Positions 1 through 5,194 of a stretch of DNA of 5,264 bases are shown here, piece by piece. Every line of letters starts with the position of its first letter. The first letter of the stretch is position 1. The stretch covers positions 1-5,264 of the forward strand of contig JAQCHM010000253.1 in the NCBI GenBank assembly GCA_027730885.1. Reading direction: 5' to 3'. A model generated the notes under the pieces. That model was not told the DNA's origin. It ran no database searches and saw only the letters and a list, made by a program, of their open reading frames with translations. This stretch comes from Actinomycetota bacterium. Its GTDB lineage: Bacteria; Actinomycetota; Acidimicrobiia; Acidimicrobiales; SZUA-35. A program made the translations under genes and the position numbers.

Positions 1-279
1 TCCGTCGATGACGGTGTCGCCGGCGTCGAGGTGCTGCGCGACCTCGGCGACCACCTGGCCGGCGATACCGGCCGGGACCATCACCCACACCGCTCGCGGT
101 CCGGCAAGAGCGCTGACCAGCTCCTCGATCGACGCGGCACCAGTGGCGACCCCCTCGACGACCAGCGCGGCCACGACCTCGGGGTCACGGTCGCGCACCA
201 CGCACTCGATGCCGTTGCGGTGCAGGCGACGAACGATGTTCGCACCCATTCGTCCGAGCCCGATCATTCCCAACTGCAT
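1..279 (-). CDS. gnd: 6-phosphogluconate dehydrogenase (decarboxylating), N-terminal part, cut by window edge
   Basis: This is the first 93 codons of a 6-phosphogluconate dehydrogenase, which oxidatively decarboxylates 6-phosphogluconate to ribulose 5-phosphate in the cytosolic pentose phosphate pathway. The protein opens MQLGMIGLGRMGANIVRRL, with the dinucleotide-binding GLGRMGAN at residues 7-14, and later has VWVMVPAG and DTVIDG, all characteristic of the short YqeC/GndA-type family. The residue closing the second beta strand is acidic (D30, in VVRDRDP) where NADP-specific long enzymes have an Asn-Arg pair. By family knowledge this hints at NAD preference, which is inference. The ATG at 279 is chosen because GGAG lies 6 nt upstream; an in-frame ATG four codons earlier (291) has no such site. 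The gene follows the HAD-VOC gene by 28 nt on the same strand, so co-transcription is likely. The substrate-binding and C-terminal domains lie outside the window. Confidence 0.88.
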   Translation of the reverse strand, partial: MQLGMIGLGRMGANIVRRLHRNGIECVVRDRDPEVVAALVVEGVATGAASIEELVSALAGPRAVWVMVPAGIAGQVVAEVAQHLDAGDTVIDG

Positions 280-285
280 CGTGGT

Positions 286-289
286 CTCC
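286..289 (-). promoter_or_regulatory. Shine-Dalgarno GGAG that decides the gnd start
   Basis: On the minus strand GGAG sits 6 nt before the ATG at 279. It overlaps the alternative upstream ATG (289-291), which itself lacks a purine-rich site, so it favours the 93-codon reading. Confidence 0.6.
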
Positions 290-307
290 ATTCTGAAAGA
301 GGTGAAC

Positions 308-1435
308 TCACACCCTGAACACGGATCGATCGTCCGCGAACGCCTTGAACTCGAGGGCGTTGCCCGACGGATCGAGCACGAAGCAAGTGAGTTGTTCACC
401 CGGTTGGCCGGCGAAACGGACCTGCGGCTGGATGAGGAACGGCACATCGGCCGCCTGCAGACAGGACACGAGGTTTCGCCAGGCACCATCGTGCAGCAAC
501 AGCCCGAAGTGTCGGGCCGGCACGTCCTCGCCATCGACAGGATTGGTGGAAACGGCCATCGGGTCCACGGAAGCGTCGTGATGGGCAACGATCTGGTGAC
601 CCCAGAGATCGAAGTCGACCCACTCGGGGGCCGAACGTCCCTCGGGGCAGCCCAACACCGAGCCGTAGAACCAACGGGCAACCTCGAGGTCGTGGACCGG
701 GAAAGCCAGATGGAACCGGGGCCGGGAAATGGACGGCGCAGGAACGCCGCCGGCGAGGAATTCGAGGGCTCGCTGATCGAAGTGCTCGAGGCTGTCGAGG
801 ACGAGATCGCAGAAACCGAACCGCCCCGAGCCACGGGCTTGTTGGTCGGGGACGGCCACGACCCGCATGCCCGCTGCTTTGGCCGAGATGCAGCCGTTGA
901 CCGAGTCCTCGAAGGCGAGGCATCGATGGGGCGCGACACCCAGCTTGGCCGCGGTGGCAAGGTAAGGGTCGGGGTGCGGTTTGCCGTAGCCATCGAACTC
1001 GGCGGAGTGGACGACTTCGAAGACCTCGGACAGCCCGAGAGCATCGAGAATGGCCACGATCAGCCGTTCGTCGGAGGAGGAACACAGCGCCAGGCGCAGG
1101 CCGGCGCTTCGGCAACGCTCGATGGTCTCGAGTACGCCGGCCAAGGGCTTCGAGTCCGCGGTGAGCTCGATGACCCGGTCGACCACGGCGGTCGCTACCT
1201 CGGCTGGCGTCGGCCCGGTCCATGGTTTCCACTCGAACCACAACTTGGCCACGTCGCCCATGCGGACGCCCATGGTCTTGCGGAAGTCGTCCTCGGTGAG
1301 GCCCAGCCCGAGCTGGGTGTTCATCTCCTCCTCAGCCCTGCGCCACTTGGACTCGGACTCGATGAGCAGGCCGTCCATGTCGAACACCGCCGCGGTCACC
1401 TCGTAGAGGCCCGCCTCACGGGACTGCGACGACAC
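308..1435 (-). CDS. HAD-superfamily phosphatase fused to a C-terminal VOC (glyoxalase-like) domain
   Basis: This is a 375-residue two-domain protein. Residues about 13-226 are a HAD hydrolase: motif I FDMDGLL with nucleophile D19 and acid/base D21, motif II S119 in LALCSSS, motif III K152 in GKPHPDPY, and motif IV E176-D177 in FEDSVNG. The segments around motif I and around MGVRMGDVAKLW and PWTGP resemble hexitol/2-deoxyglucose-6-phosphate phosphatases (HxpB/YniC type), so a small sugar phosphate is the likely substrate. After a linker (about 227-239), residues 240-375 form a VOC fold: FHLAFPVHDLEVARWFY, then HFGLLL, then DPSGNALEFK. The candidate metal ligands are H242, H309 and E362. The GTG start at 1435 is preceded by GGGGAA 8 nt upstream and lies 4 nt after the stop of the IMPDH/GMPR gene, suggesting translational coupling. 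Both domains look intact; what the VOC domain does is unknown. Confidence 0.9.
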   Translation of the reverse strand: MSSQSREAGLYEVTAAVFDMDGLLIESESKWRRAEEEMNTQLGLGLTEDDFRKTMGVRMGDVAKLWFEWKPWTGPTPAEVATAVVDRVIELTADSKPLAGVLETIERCRSAGLRLALCSSSDERLIVAILDALGLSEVFEVVHSAEFDGYGKPHPDPYLATAAKLGVAPHRCLAFEDSVNGCISAKAAGMRVVAVPDQQARGSGRFGFCDLVLDSLEHFDQRALEFLAGGVPAPSISRPRFHLAFPVHDLEVARWFYGSVLGCPEGRSAPEWVDFDLWGHQIVAHHDASVDPMAVSTNPVDGEDVPARHFGLLLHDGAWRNLVSCLQAADVPFLIQPQVRFAGQPGEQLTCFVLDPSGNALEFKAFADDRSVFRV

Positions 1436-1439
1436 GAAT

Positions 1440-2528
1440 TCAGTTCCCCGACGTGGCGTGCGGGTGGTTCATCGCGACCGCGTTGGCCATGACGACGACG
1501 AACTCGGCCTTCTGCCAGAACTCTTCGATCGTGCGGGCGTCGCTGTAGCTCATGCCCGACCGCACACCAGCCAACAGGCCGAACAGCAGCTTGGCGACCT
1601 CGCCGCGGTAGGGCACGGCCCCTTCGACGCCCTCGGGGGCCCGCTGCTCGAAGTACTCGGCGTCCATCTCCGTGCCTTCGCGTTTGGCCCTGGCCTCGAT
1701 GGCCTCGAACGACGCCATGCCCCGGACCCGCTTGACCAGGCCCCGCGAGGACTGCTCGACCTCGCCCGGGCTTTCCTTGGTGCCGGCGAACATGCTGCCG
1801 ATCATCACGCTGCCGGCGCCGGCCGCCAACGCCTTGGCGATGTCGCCCGAGGTTCGTATGCCACCGTCGGCGATGACCGGGACCGGCCGTCCATCGGGTC
1901 CGATGACGCCCGAACAGTCGGCAATAGCGGTGAGCTGTGGGACACCGGCGCCGGCGACGAGCCGAGTGGTACACACTCCCCCGGGCCCGACGCCGACCTT
2001 GATCGCGTCGGCTCCGGCGTCAGCCAGATCTTGCGCACCGGCCCGAGTGGCGACATTGCCGGCGATGACGTCGACCTGCGGGAACGCCTGCTTCACCTGG
2101 ACGAGCACCTCGATCGCGTGGTCCGAATGCCCGTGGGCGATGTCGAGCACGAGGGCGTCGACGCCGGCGTCGACCAGCGCCTGGCTGCGGGGCAAGGCAT
2201 CGCGATCGGTGCCGATGGCGGCGCCGACGGGATAGGGGCCGGCCGCTTTGACCTGAGCCACCATTGCCGCCTGGGCCTCGACGGTGAGGAACCGGTGAAT
2301 CGCCCCCATGGCGCCGAGCCGACCGAGCGCAATGGCCATCTCGGCCTCGCAGACCGTGTCCATGTTGGCCGCGATGACCGGCATATCGATCTCGATGTTT
2401 CGGGTGATGCGTGTACGCAACGACACATCGGACCGCGACCGGACGTTCGACCGGCGTGGCACCAACAAGACATCGTCGAAGGTGTATCCGGTTCGGATCA
2501 TTCCGGAGACAAGTGGATGCTGGTCCAT
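1440..2528 (-). CDS. CBS-less IMP dehydrogenase / GMP reductase family protein (GMP reductase favoured)
   Basis: This 362-residue TIM-barrel enzyme belongs to the IMPDH/GMPR family of purine nucleotide interconversion. IMPDH oxidises IMP to XMP; GMPR reduces GMP to IMP. Visible motifs are TFDDVLLVP near residue 16, ANMDTV (54-59), LDIAHGHS (128-135), the catalytic loop GPGGVCTTR with C186 and T188, the phosphate-binding ADGGIRTSGDIAKAL (220-234), and EGVEGAVPYRG (299-309). The paired CBS domains that canonical IMPDHs carry between the second helix and third strand are absent: about residue 95 runs straight into PVGAAIG. IMPDHs have an Arg-Tyr dyad in the mobile flap, whereas here it reads E291-Y292, like the AEY of GMP reductases. 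ANMDTV also recalls GMPR, while VCTTR, GIRTSGDIAKAL and PEGVEG are shared with IMPDH. The ATG at 2528 is supported by a -10 box 7 nt upstream (leaderless). Family assignment is certain; reaction direction is not. Confidence 0.9.
   Translation of the reverse strand: MDQHPLVSGMIRTGYTFDDVLLVPRRSNVRSRSDVSLRTRITRNIEIDMPVIAANMDTVCEAEMAIALGRLGAMGAIHRFLTVEAQAAMVAQVKAAGPYPVGAAIGTDRDALPRSQALVDAGVDALVLDIAHGHSDHAIEVLVQVKQAFPQVDVIAGNVATRAGAQDLADAGADAIKVGVGPGGVCTTRLVAGAGVPQLTAIADCSGVIGPDGRPVPVIADGGIRTSGDIAKALAAGAGSVMIGSMFAGTKESPGEVEQSSRGLVKRVRGMASFEAIEARAKREGTEMDAEYFEQRAPEGVEGAVPYRGEVAKLLFGLLAGVRSGMSYSDARTIEEFWQKAEFVVVMANAVAMNHPHATSGN
1444..1449 (-). promoter_or_regulatory. Shine-Dalgarno GGGGAA for the GTG-start HAD-VOC gene
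   Basis: GGGGAA on the minus strand, 8 nt before the GTG at 1435, lies inside the last codons of the upstream gene. It supports the GTG start and coupling to upstream translation. A second in-frame GTG at codon 13 (just before the TAAVFDMDG strand) has no comparable site. Confidence 0.5.
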
Positions 2529-2535
2529 TGGCGCA

Positions 2536-2541
2536 ACCCTA
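2536..2541 (-). promoter_or_regulatory. -10 element TAGGGT of a leaderless promoter for the IMPDH/GMPR gene
   Basis: The minus strand reads TAGGGT, then 7 nt, then ATG at 2528. That spacing puts the expected transcription start on the A of the ATG, as in leaderless actinobacterial genes with TANNNT -10 boxes. No convincing -35 is seen (TGGGCT at a 17-nt spacing). The same TAGGGT-N7-ATG arrangement occurs before the LLM gene. It implies that this gene and those downstream need not depend on the recA promoter. Confidence 0.55.
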
Positions 2542-2557
2542 CTGGCCGAACGGCCAG
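2542..2557. repeat. Perfect 16-bp palindrome abutting the -10 box; candidate operator
   Basis: CTGGCCG-AA-CGGCCAG has 7-bp arms around a 2-bp centre. It fills the presumed -35/-10 spacer directly against TAGGGT, which is where a repressor dimer would bind. As RNA in a recA read-through transcript it would fold into a GC-rich hairpin, but no U-run follows, so a classical terminator is less likely. Confidence 0.5.
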
Positions 2558-2595
2558 CAGCCCACTGTCTCGGCGCTGCCCCACAACGAGCACGC

Positions 2596-2619
2596 CTGCT
2601 TCGAATACCTCTGCTTCGA
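2596..2619. repeat. 9-bp direct repeat in the recA downstream gap
   Basis: CTGCTTCGA occurs at 2596-2604 and again at 2611-2619, 15 nt apart, between the recA stop and the next promoter. No terminator with a U-tract is visible in this 99-nt gap. The repeat may be chance. Confidence 0.3.
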
Positions 2620-2627
2620 GCCAGAAT

Positions 2628-3710
2628 CTATTCGAGAGTGATGGGCTCGTCGAACGACGCGTCGTCGAATGTGTCGAGATCGGTCAGATCGACCGAGTCG
2701 AGCGACTCGACCGGGTCACCCAGGCCAACGGCGATCATGACCCGAGCCTGGATTTCCATCATGAGCTCGGGGTTCTCGCTCAAGAAGGTCTTGACGTTCT
2801 CTCGACCTTGGCCGATCTGCTCGCCTTCGTAGGTGTACCAGGCTCCGGACTTCTTGACGATGTCCTGCTCGACCGCGATGTCCAACAGCGAACCTTCGCG
2901 ACTGATGCCCTTGCCGTACATGATGTCGAACTCGGCCTGACGGAACGGTGGCGCCACCTTGTTCTTCACCACCTTGACCCTGGTTCGGTTGCCGACGGCC
3001 TCGGCGCCATCTTTCAGTGACTCGATACGGCGGATGTCGAGACGGACCGAGCTGTAGAACTTGAGTGCCCGGCCGCCTGGGGTGACCTCGGGCGAGCCGA
3101 ACATCACGCCGATCTTTTCTCGCAGCTGGTTGATGAAGACACAGATGGTGTTGGTCTTGTGCAGGCTGCCCGTGAGCTTGCGGAGGGCCTGGGACATGAG
3201 GCGGGCCTGGAGGCCGACGTGGGAGTCGCCCATGTCGCCTTCGATTTCGGCCCGGGGGGTGAGCGCGGCCACCGAGTCGACCACGATGACGTCGATGGAG
3301 CCGGACCGCACGAGGATGTCGACGATCTCGAGGGCCTGCTCGCCGGTGTCGGGCTGGGAGATGAGCAGCTCGTCGATGTCGACGCCGATGGCCCGGGCGT
3401 AGACGGGATCCATGGCGTGCTCGGCATCGATGTAGGCACAGATCCCGCCATTGCGTTGGGCCTCGGCCACGACGTGCATGGCCAGGGTGGACTTGCCGGA
3501 GGACTCTGGGCCGAAGATCTCGACGACGCGGCCCCGAGGGAGACCACCCACGCCGAGGGCGATGTCGAGGGCCAGGGCACCGGTGGGAACCACGCCGATG
3601 GCGTTGGTTCCCTGTTCACCCATCCGCATGACCGAGCCCTTGCCGAACTGCTTCTCGATCTGACCGAGAGCCATGTCGAGGGCCTTCTGCTTCTCCGCTG
3701 GCTTCTCCAT
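2628..3710 (-). CDS. recA: RecA recombinase (SOS DNA-repair protein)
   Basis: This is a complete 360-residue RecA, the ATP-dependent strand-exchange protein that also triggers LexA self-cleavage. It has Walker A GPESSGKST (67-75), catalytic glutamate E97 in YIDAEHAMD, Walker B VIVVDS (141-146), DNA-binding loop L1 near 155-174 (EGDMGDSHVGLQARLMSQ), and L2 near 193-216 (NQLREKIGVMFGSPEVTPGG). Segments such as REGSLLDIA and KSGAWYTYEGEQIGQG are typical of actinobacterial RecA. The last 30 residues are very acidic (about 11 Asp/Glu, no Lys/Arg), fitting the autoinhibitory C-terminal tail known from other RecAs. The ATG at 3710 is chosen because a full AAGGAGGT sits 7 nt upstream; an in-frame ATG at 3758 would add 16 residues that are not typical of RecA and has only a weak site. 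recX, often next to recA in actinobacteria, is not downstream here. Transcription comes from a LexA-box promoter. Confidence 0.98.
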   Translation of the reverse strand: MEKPAEKQKALDMALGQIEKQFGKGSVMRMGEQGTNAIGVVPTGALALDIALGVGGLPRGRVVEIFGPESSGKSTLAMHVVAEAQRNGGICAYIDAEHAMDPVYARAIGVDIDELLISQPDTGEQALEIVDILVRSGSIDVIVVDSVAALTPRAEIEGDMGDSHVGLQARLMSQALRKLTGSLHKTNTICVFINQLREKIGVMFGSPEVTPGGRALKFYSSVRLDIRRIESLKDGAEAVGNRTRVKVVKNKVAPPFRQAEFDIMYGKGISREGSLLDIAVEQDIVKKSGAWYTYEGEQIGQGRENVKTFLSENPELMMEIQARVMIAVGLGDPVESLDSVDLTDLDTFDDASFDEPITLE

Positions 3711-3870
3711 GAGAACCACCTCCTTCTTGCCGGGTTCTTTTCTCGAGCTACTGCGCATGATTGACGTCCCGGGGTTTTGATCTTGTGAGCTTGATCTGTC
3801 TGATCTGTGGGGGAACTGCGATCGACACTAACGACGGCCTGTGACAGTCTCGATCGGCGGCTCGGCAACT
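3711..3870 (-). promoter_or_regulatory. Long recA 5' leader (about 160 nt) with short repeats
   Basis: If transcription starts about 7 nt downstream of the -10 box at 3877-3882, the recA mRNA has a leader of about 160 nt with no gene in it. It contains TGATCT (plus-strand reading) at 3778-3783, 3792-3797 and 3801-3806, the last two within an 8-bp direct repeat TGATCTGT. The repeats could be binding sites, RNA structure or chance. A possible secondary -10 (TAGTGT, minus strand, 3825-3830) lacks a -35 partner. Confidence 0.4.
3718..3725 (-). promoter_or_regulatory. Full consensus Shine-Dalgarno of recA
   Basis: AAGGAGGT on the minus strand, 7 nt before the ATG at 3710, is fully complementary to the usual 16S rRNA 3' end. 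It decides the recA start in favour of MEKPAEK over the upstream in-frame ATG. Confidence 0.85.
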
Positions 3871-3876
3871 TGCGCC

Positions 3877-3905
3877 AGTGTAATTCCGAACAGGTGTTCG
3901 GACAA
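3877..3905 (-). promoter_or_regulatory. recA promoter: -35 TTGTCC, 17-bp spacer, -10 TACACT
   Basis: On the minus strand TTGTCC (3905-3900) and TACACT (3882-3877) are exactly 17 bp apart, and both fit sigma70-type consensus (TTGACA; TANNNT). The LexA palindrome occupies the spacer and the end of the -35, so LexA binding would directly block RNA polymerase. Confidence 0.75.
3885..3902. promoter_or_regulatory. LexA-binding SOS box (Cheo-box type)
   Basis: TCCGAAC-AGGT-GTTCGGA is a palindrome with perfect 7-bp arms around AGGT, and it contains the Gram-positive/actinobacterial LexA consensus GAAC-N4-GTTC. It is embedded in the recA promoter and is 63 bp from the start of the divergent lipoprotein gene, so both could feel LexA, though the position fits recA repression far better. 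Confidence 0.88.
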
Positions 3906-3908
3906 CCC

Positions 3909-3928
3909 TTTCGGGGTCATTTCGGGGT
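3909..3928. repeat. Tandem 9-bp direct repeat TTTCGGGGT, 11-bp period
   Basis: TTTCGGGGT occurs at 3909-3917 and 3920-3928, one helical turn apart, between the LexA box and the lipoprotein gene's -10 box. It may be an activator or repressor site acting on the plus-strand gene, or chance. No factor can be named. Confidence 0.4.
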
Positions 3929-3953
3929 GAATTTTTGGCCCCGGCCACTCGGC

Positions 3954-3959
3954 TAGGTT
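3954..3959 (+). promoter_or_regulatory. -10 element TAGGTT of a leaderless promoter for the lipoprotein gene
   Basis: TAGGTT is followed by 6 nt and then ATG at 3966, placing the predicted transcription start on the start codon. No Shine-Dalgarno at usable spacing is present, which agrees with leaderless translation. The -35 region (ATTTTT at 3931-3936) is weak. Confidence 0.5.
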
Positions 3960-3965
3960 GGAACA

Positions 3966-4280
3966 ATGGTCGTCCGCAAGTTGCTGCTCGGCACGTTGAT
4001 CACCATGCTGCTCGGCGCCTGCACCAGCGACAGCGCGGAACCCACCACGGCCGACGTCCTGGCCAAGCTCGAGGGTCGATCGCTCACCCCGGCCGAGGTT
4101 GCTGCACGCGAGCAGGTGGCCCAGCTGCTCTGCGGCCTCGACGACCAGATCCTCACCGCCGTCTGGGCCCAGCTACGCCCGTCCCAGCTCGAGTTCCAGG
4201 ACTTCGTCTTCAGCCGTCAATGCCCCGAACGCAACGAGTTGTACGCCCGCGCCACCGGCCGGTTCGCTATCCAGGAGTAG
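3966..4280 (+). CDS. Small predicted lipoprotein, function unknown
   Basis: This 104-residue protein has a lipoprotein signal peptide: V2-V3-R4-K5, a hydrophobic stretch LLLGTLITMLLG, and the lipobox LGAC ending at C19. It should be exported, lipidated at C19 and anchored to the outer face of the cytoplasmic membrane. The mature part (about 86 residues) begins with a Ser/Thr/Glu-containing linker, then appears helical and charged. It holds two more cysteines, C56 (LLCGL) and C86 (RQCPE), that could form a disulfide outside the cell. No catalytic motif or known family is recognised. The ATG is supported by the signal peptide starting immediately and by a TAGGTT -10 six nt upstream. It diverges from recA, sharing a 255-nt region with the LexA box, and converges on the LLM gene with a 7-nt gap. 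A functional link to SOS is possible but unproven. Confidence 0.75.
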   Translation: MVVRKLLLGTLITMLLGACTSDSAEPTTADVLAKLEGRSLTPAEVAAREQVAQLLCGLDDQILTAVWAQLRPSQLEFQDFVFSRQCPERNELYARATGRFAIQE

Positions 4281-4291
4281 CGGCGAGCTAC
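4277..4291. repeat. Short inverted repeat spanning both convergent stop codons
   Basis: GTAGC-GGCGA-GCTAC (5-bp arms, 5-nt loop) overlaps the stop codons of the lipoprotein and LLM genes. It could form a weak hairpin in both transcripts, but there is no U-run, so calling it a bidirectional terminator would be a guess. Confidence 0.3.
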
Positions 4292-5187
4292 CGGAAGGGT
4301 GCTGCTACCTCGACCAGGAAGCGGTCGAGAATCTCGTCCTGGCGGCTGCCACCGCCGAGGGTGAAGTCGGGGATGATGACCTCGTCGACGCCGGCCTCGA
4401 CGTAGGCGGCCATCTGTTCCTGCAGTTGCGCCGGGGTGCCAATCAGGGACGGACGCTCGATGCCTCGCGCCCGCATCGACTCGGCCTGGGCTTCGGTGTC
4501 GCAGAGGAAGAGCAGGGCCACCGAGGATCGTTGCACCGACTTCGGGTCTCGGCCGAGCCGCTCGCAGTGCTGGTCGAGCACCGCACCCTTGGCTGCCATG
4601 ATCTCGGGCGTCGACCACACGTTCCACTCGTCGGCGTACTGGGCGACCATCCGCAGGGTCTTCTTCTCGCCGGCGCCACCCAGGAGGATGGGCAGACGAC
4701 CGACGGGCTGAGGCGACAGCGGCGCATTGGCCAAGGTCAAGTGGTCGCCGGCGAAGTCGACCCGTTCGCCGGACCGCAGACCGGTGATGATCTGCAAGGA
4801 CTCCTCGAGCTTGGCAAATCGATCGGTGAAGGTCCCGAACGGCAAGCCGTAGGCCAGATGCTCGTTCTCCTGCCAACCCGACCCCAGACCCAGGATCACG
4901 CGCCCGCCCGAGATGTGATCGGCGGTCACGGCCTGCTTCAGCAGTACGGCCGGATTGCGATAGGTGTTCCCACAGACCAACGGACCGAGGCGGACACGGT
5001 CGGTCACCGCGCCCCAGGCCGACAGCACCGACCAGACCTCGTGGATAGGTCCTGAATCGTCGCCCGTGGACGGCATGAAATGATCGGCGAACCACAGCCC
5101 GTCCCAACCCGCCTCCTCGGCTCGCATGCCGGTGCGGAGAATCTCGGCCCATTGGTGACTGTTCCCTACCCAGAATCCGAAACGCAT
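4288..5187 (-). CDS. LLM-class F420-dependent oxidoreductase (Rv1855c-like)
   Basis: This is a complete 299-residue luciferase-like TIM-barrel oxidoreductase, predicted to use coenzyme F420 and to act in the cytosol on an unknown substrate. It opens MRFGFWVGNSHQWAEIL, followed by AEEAGWDGLWFADHF (23-37), RVRLGPLVCGNTYRNPA (64-80), the family signature GLGSGWQENEHLAYG (100-114), RFAKLEESLQI (123-133), and RLPILLGGAGEKKTLRMVAQYADEWN (164-189). That last block, GGAGEKKTLR with YADEWN, is the hallmark of the Rv1855c-type F420 subgroup as I recall it. Length is normal for the family. The ATG at 5187 is chosen because the conserved first strand begins there and a TAGGGT -10 box lies 7 nt upstream (leaderless); no Shine-Dalgarno is seen. 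FMN-dependent use cannot be excluded from sequence alone. Confidence 0.92.
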   Translation of the reverse strand: MRFGFWVGNSHQWAEILRTGMRAEEAGWDGLWFADHFMPSTGDDSGPIHEVWSVLSAWGAVTDRVRLGPLVCGNTYRNPAVLLKQAVTADHISGGRVILGLGSGWQENEHLAYGLPFGTFTDRFAKLEESLQIITGLRSGERVDFAGDHLTLANAPLSPQPVGRLPILLGGAGEKKTLRMVAQYADEWNVWSTPEIMAAKGAVLDQHCERLGRDPKSVQRSSVALLFLCDTEAQAESMRARGIERPSLIGTPAQLQEQMAAYVEAGVDEVIIPDFTLGGGSRQDEILDRFLVEVAAPFR

Positions 5188-5194
5188 GCCGCGG

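Noticed and set aside
8..1492. Plus-strand open frame of 494 codons
   Set aside because: It lies antisense to gnd, HAD-VOC and the end of the IMPDH/GMPR gene, whose products have clear family motifs. The plus-strand translation has no recognisable domain and is the usual GC-rich mirror of real codons.
2542..2557. Rho-independent terminator of recA
   Set aside because: The hairpin is strong and GC-rich, but on the minus strand it is followed by TAGGGTTGCG rather than a T-run, and its placement against a -10 box fits an operator better.
1458..3020. Plus-strand open frame of 520 codons
   Set aside because: It is antisense to the IMPDH/GMPR gene and to recA and crosses the intergenic region and a likely promoter. 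The translation is rich in Asp/Gly/Arg without motifs.
3711..3758. 16-residue N-terminal extension of RecA from an in-frame ATG at 3758
   Set aside because: The full AAGGAGGT at 3718-3725 serves the ATG at 3710, RecA proteins normally begin near the MEKPAEK-like segment, and the upstream ATG has only a weak GGGA.
3825..3830. Second recA promoter with -10 TAGTGT on the minus strand
   Set aside because: The hexamer fits TANNNT, but nothing resembling a -35 is at 16-18 bp (TCGAGA at 17), so it was not listed as a promoter.
4099..5055. Plus-strand open frame of 318 codons
   Set aside because: It overlaps the lipoprotein gene in another frame and then runs antisense to the LLM oxidoreductase; no domain features.
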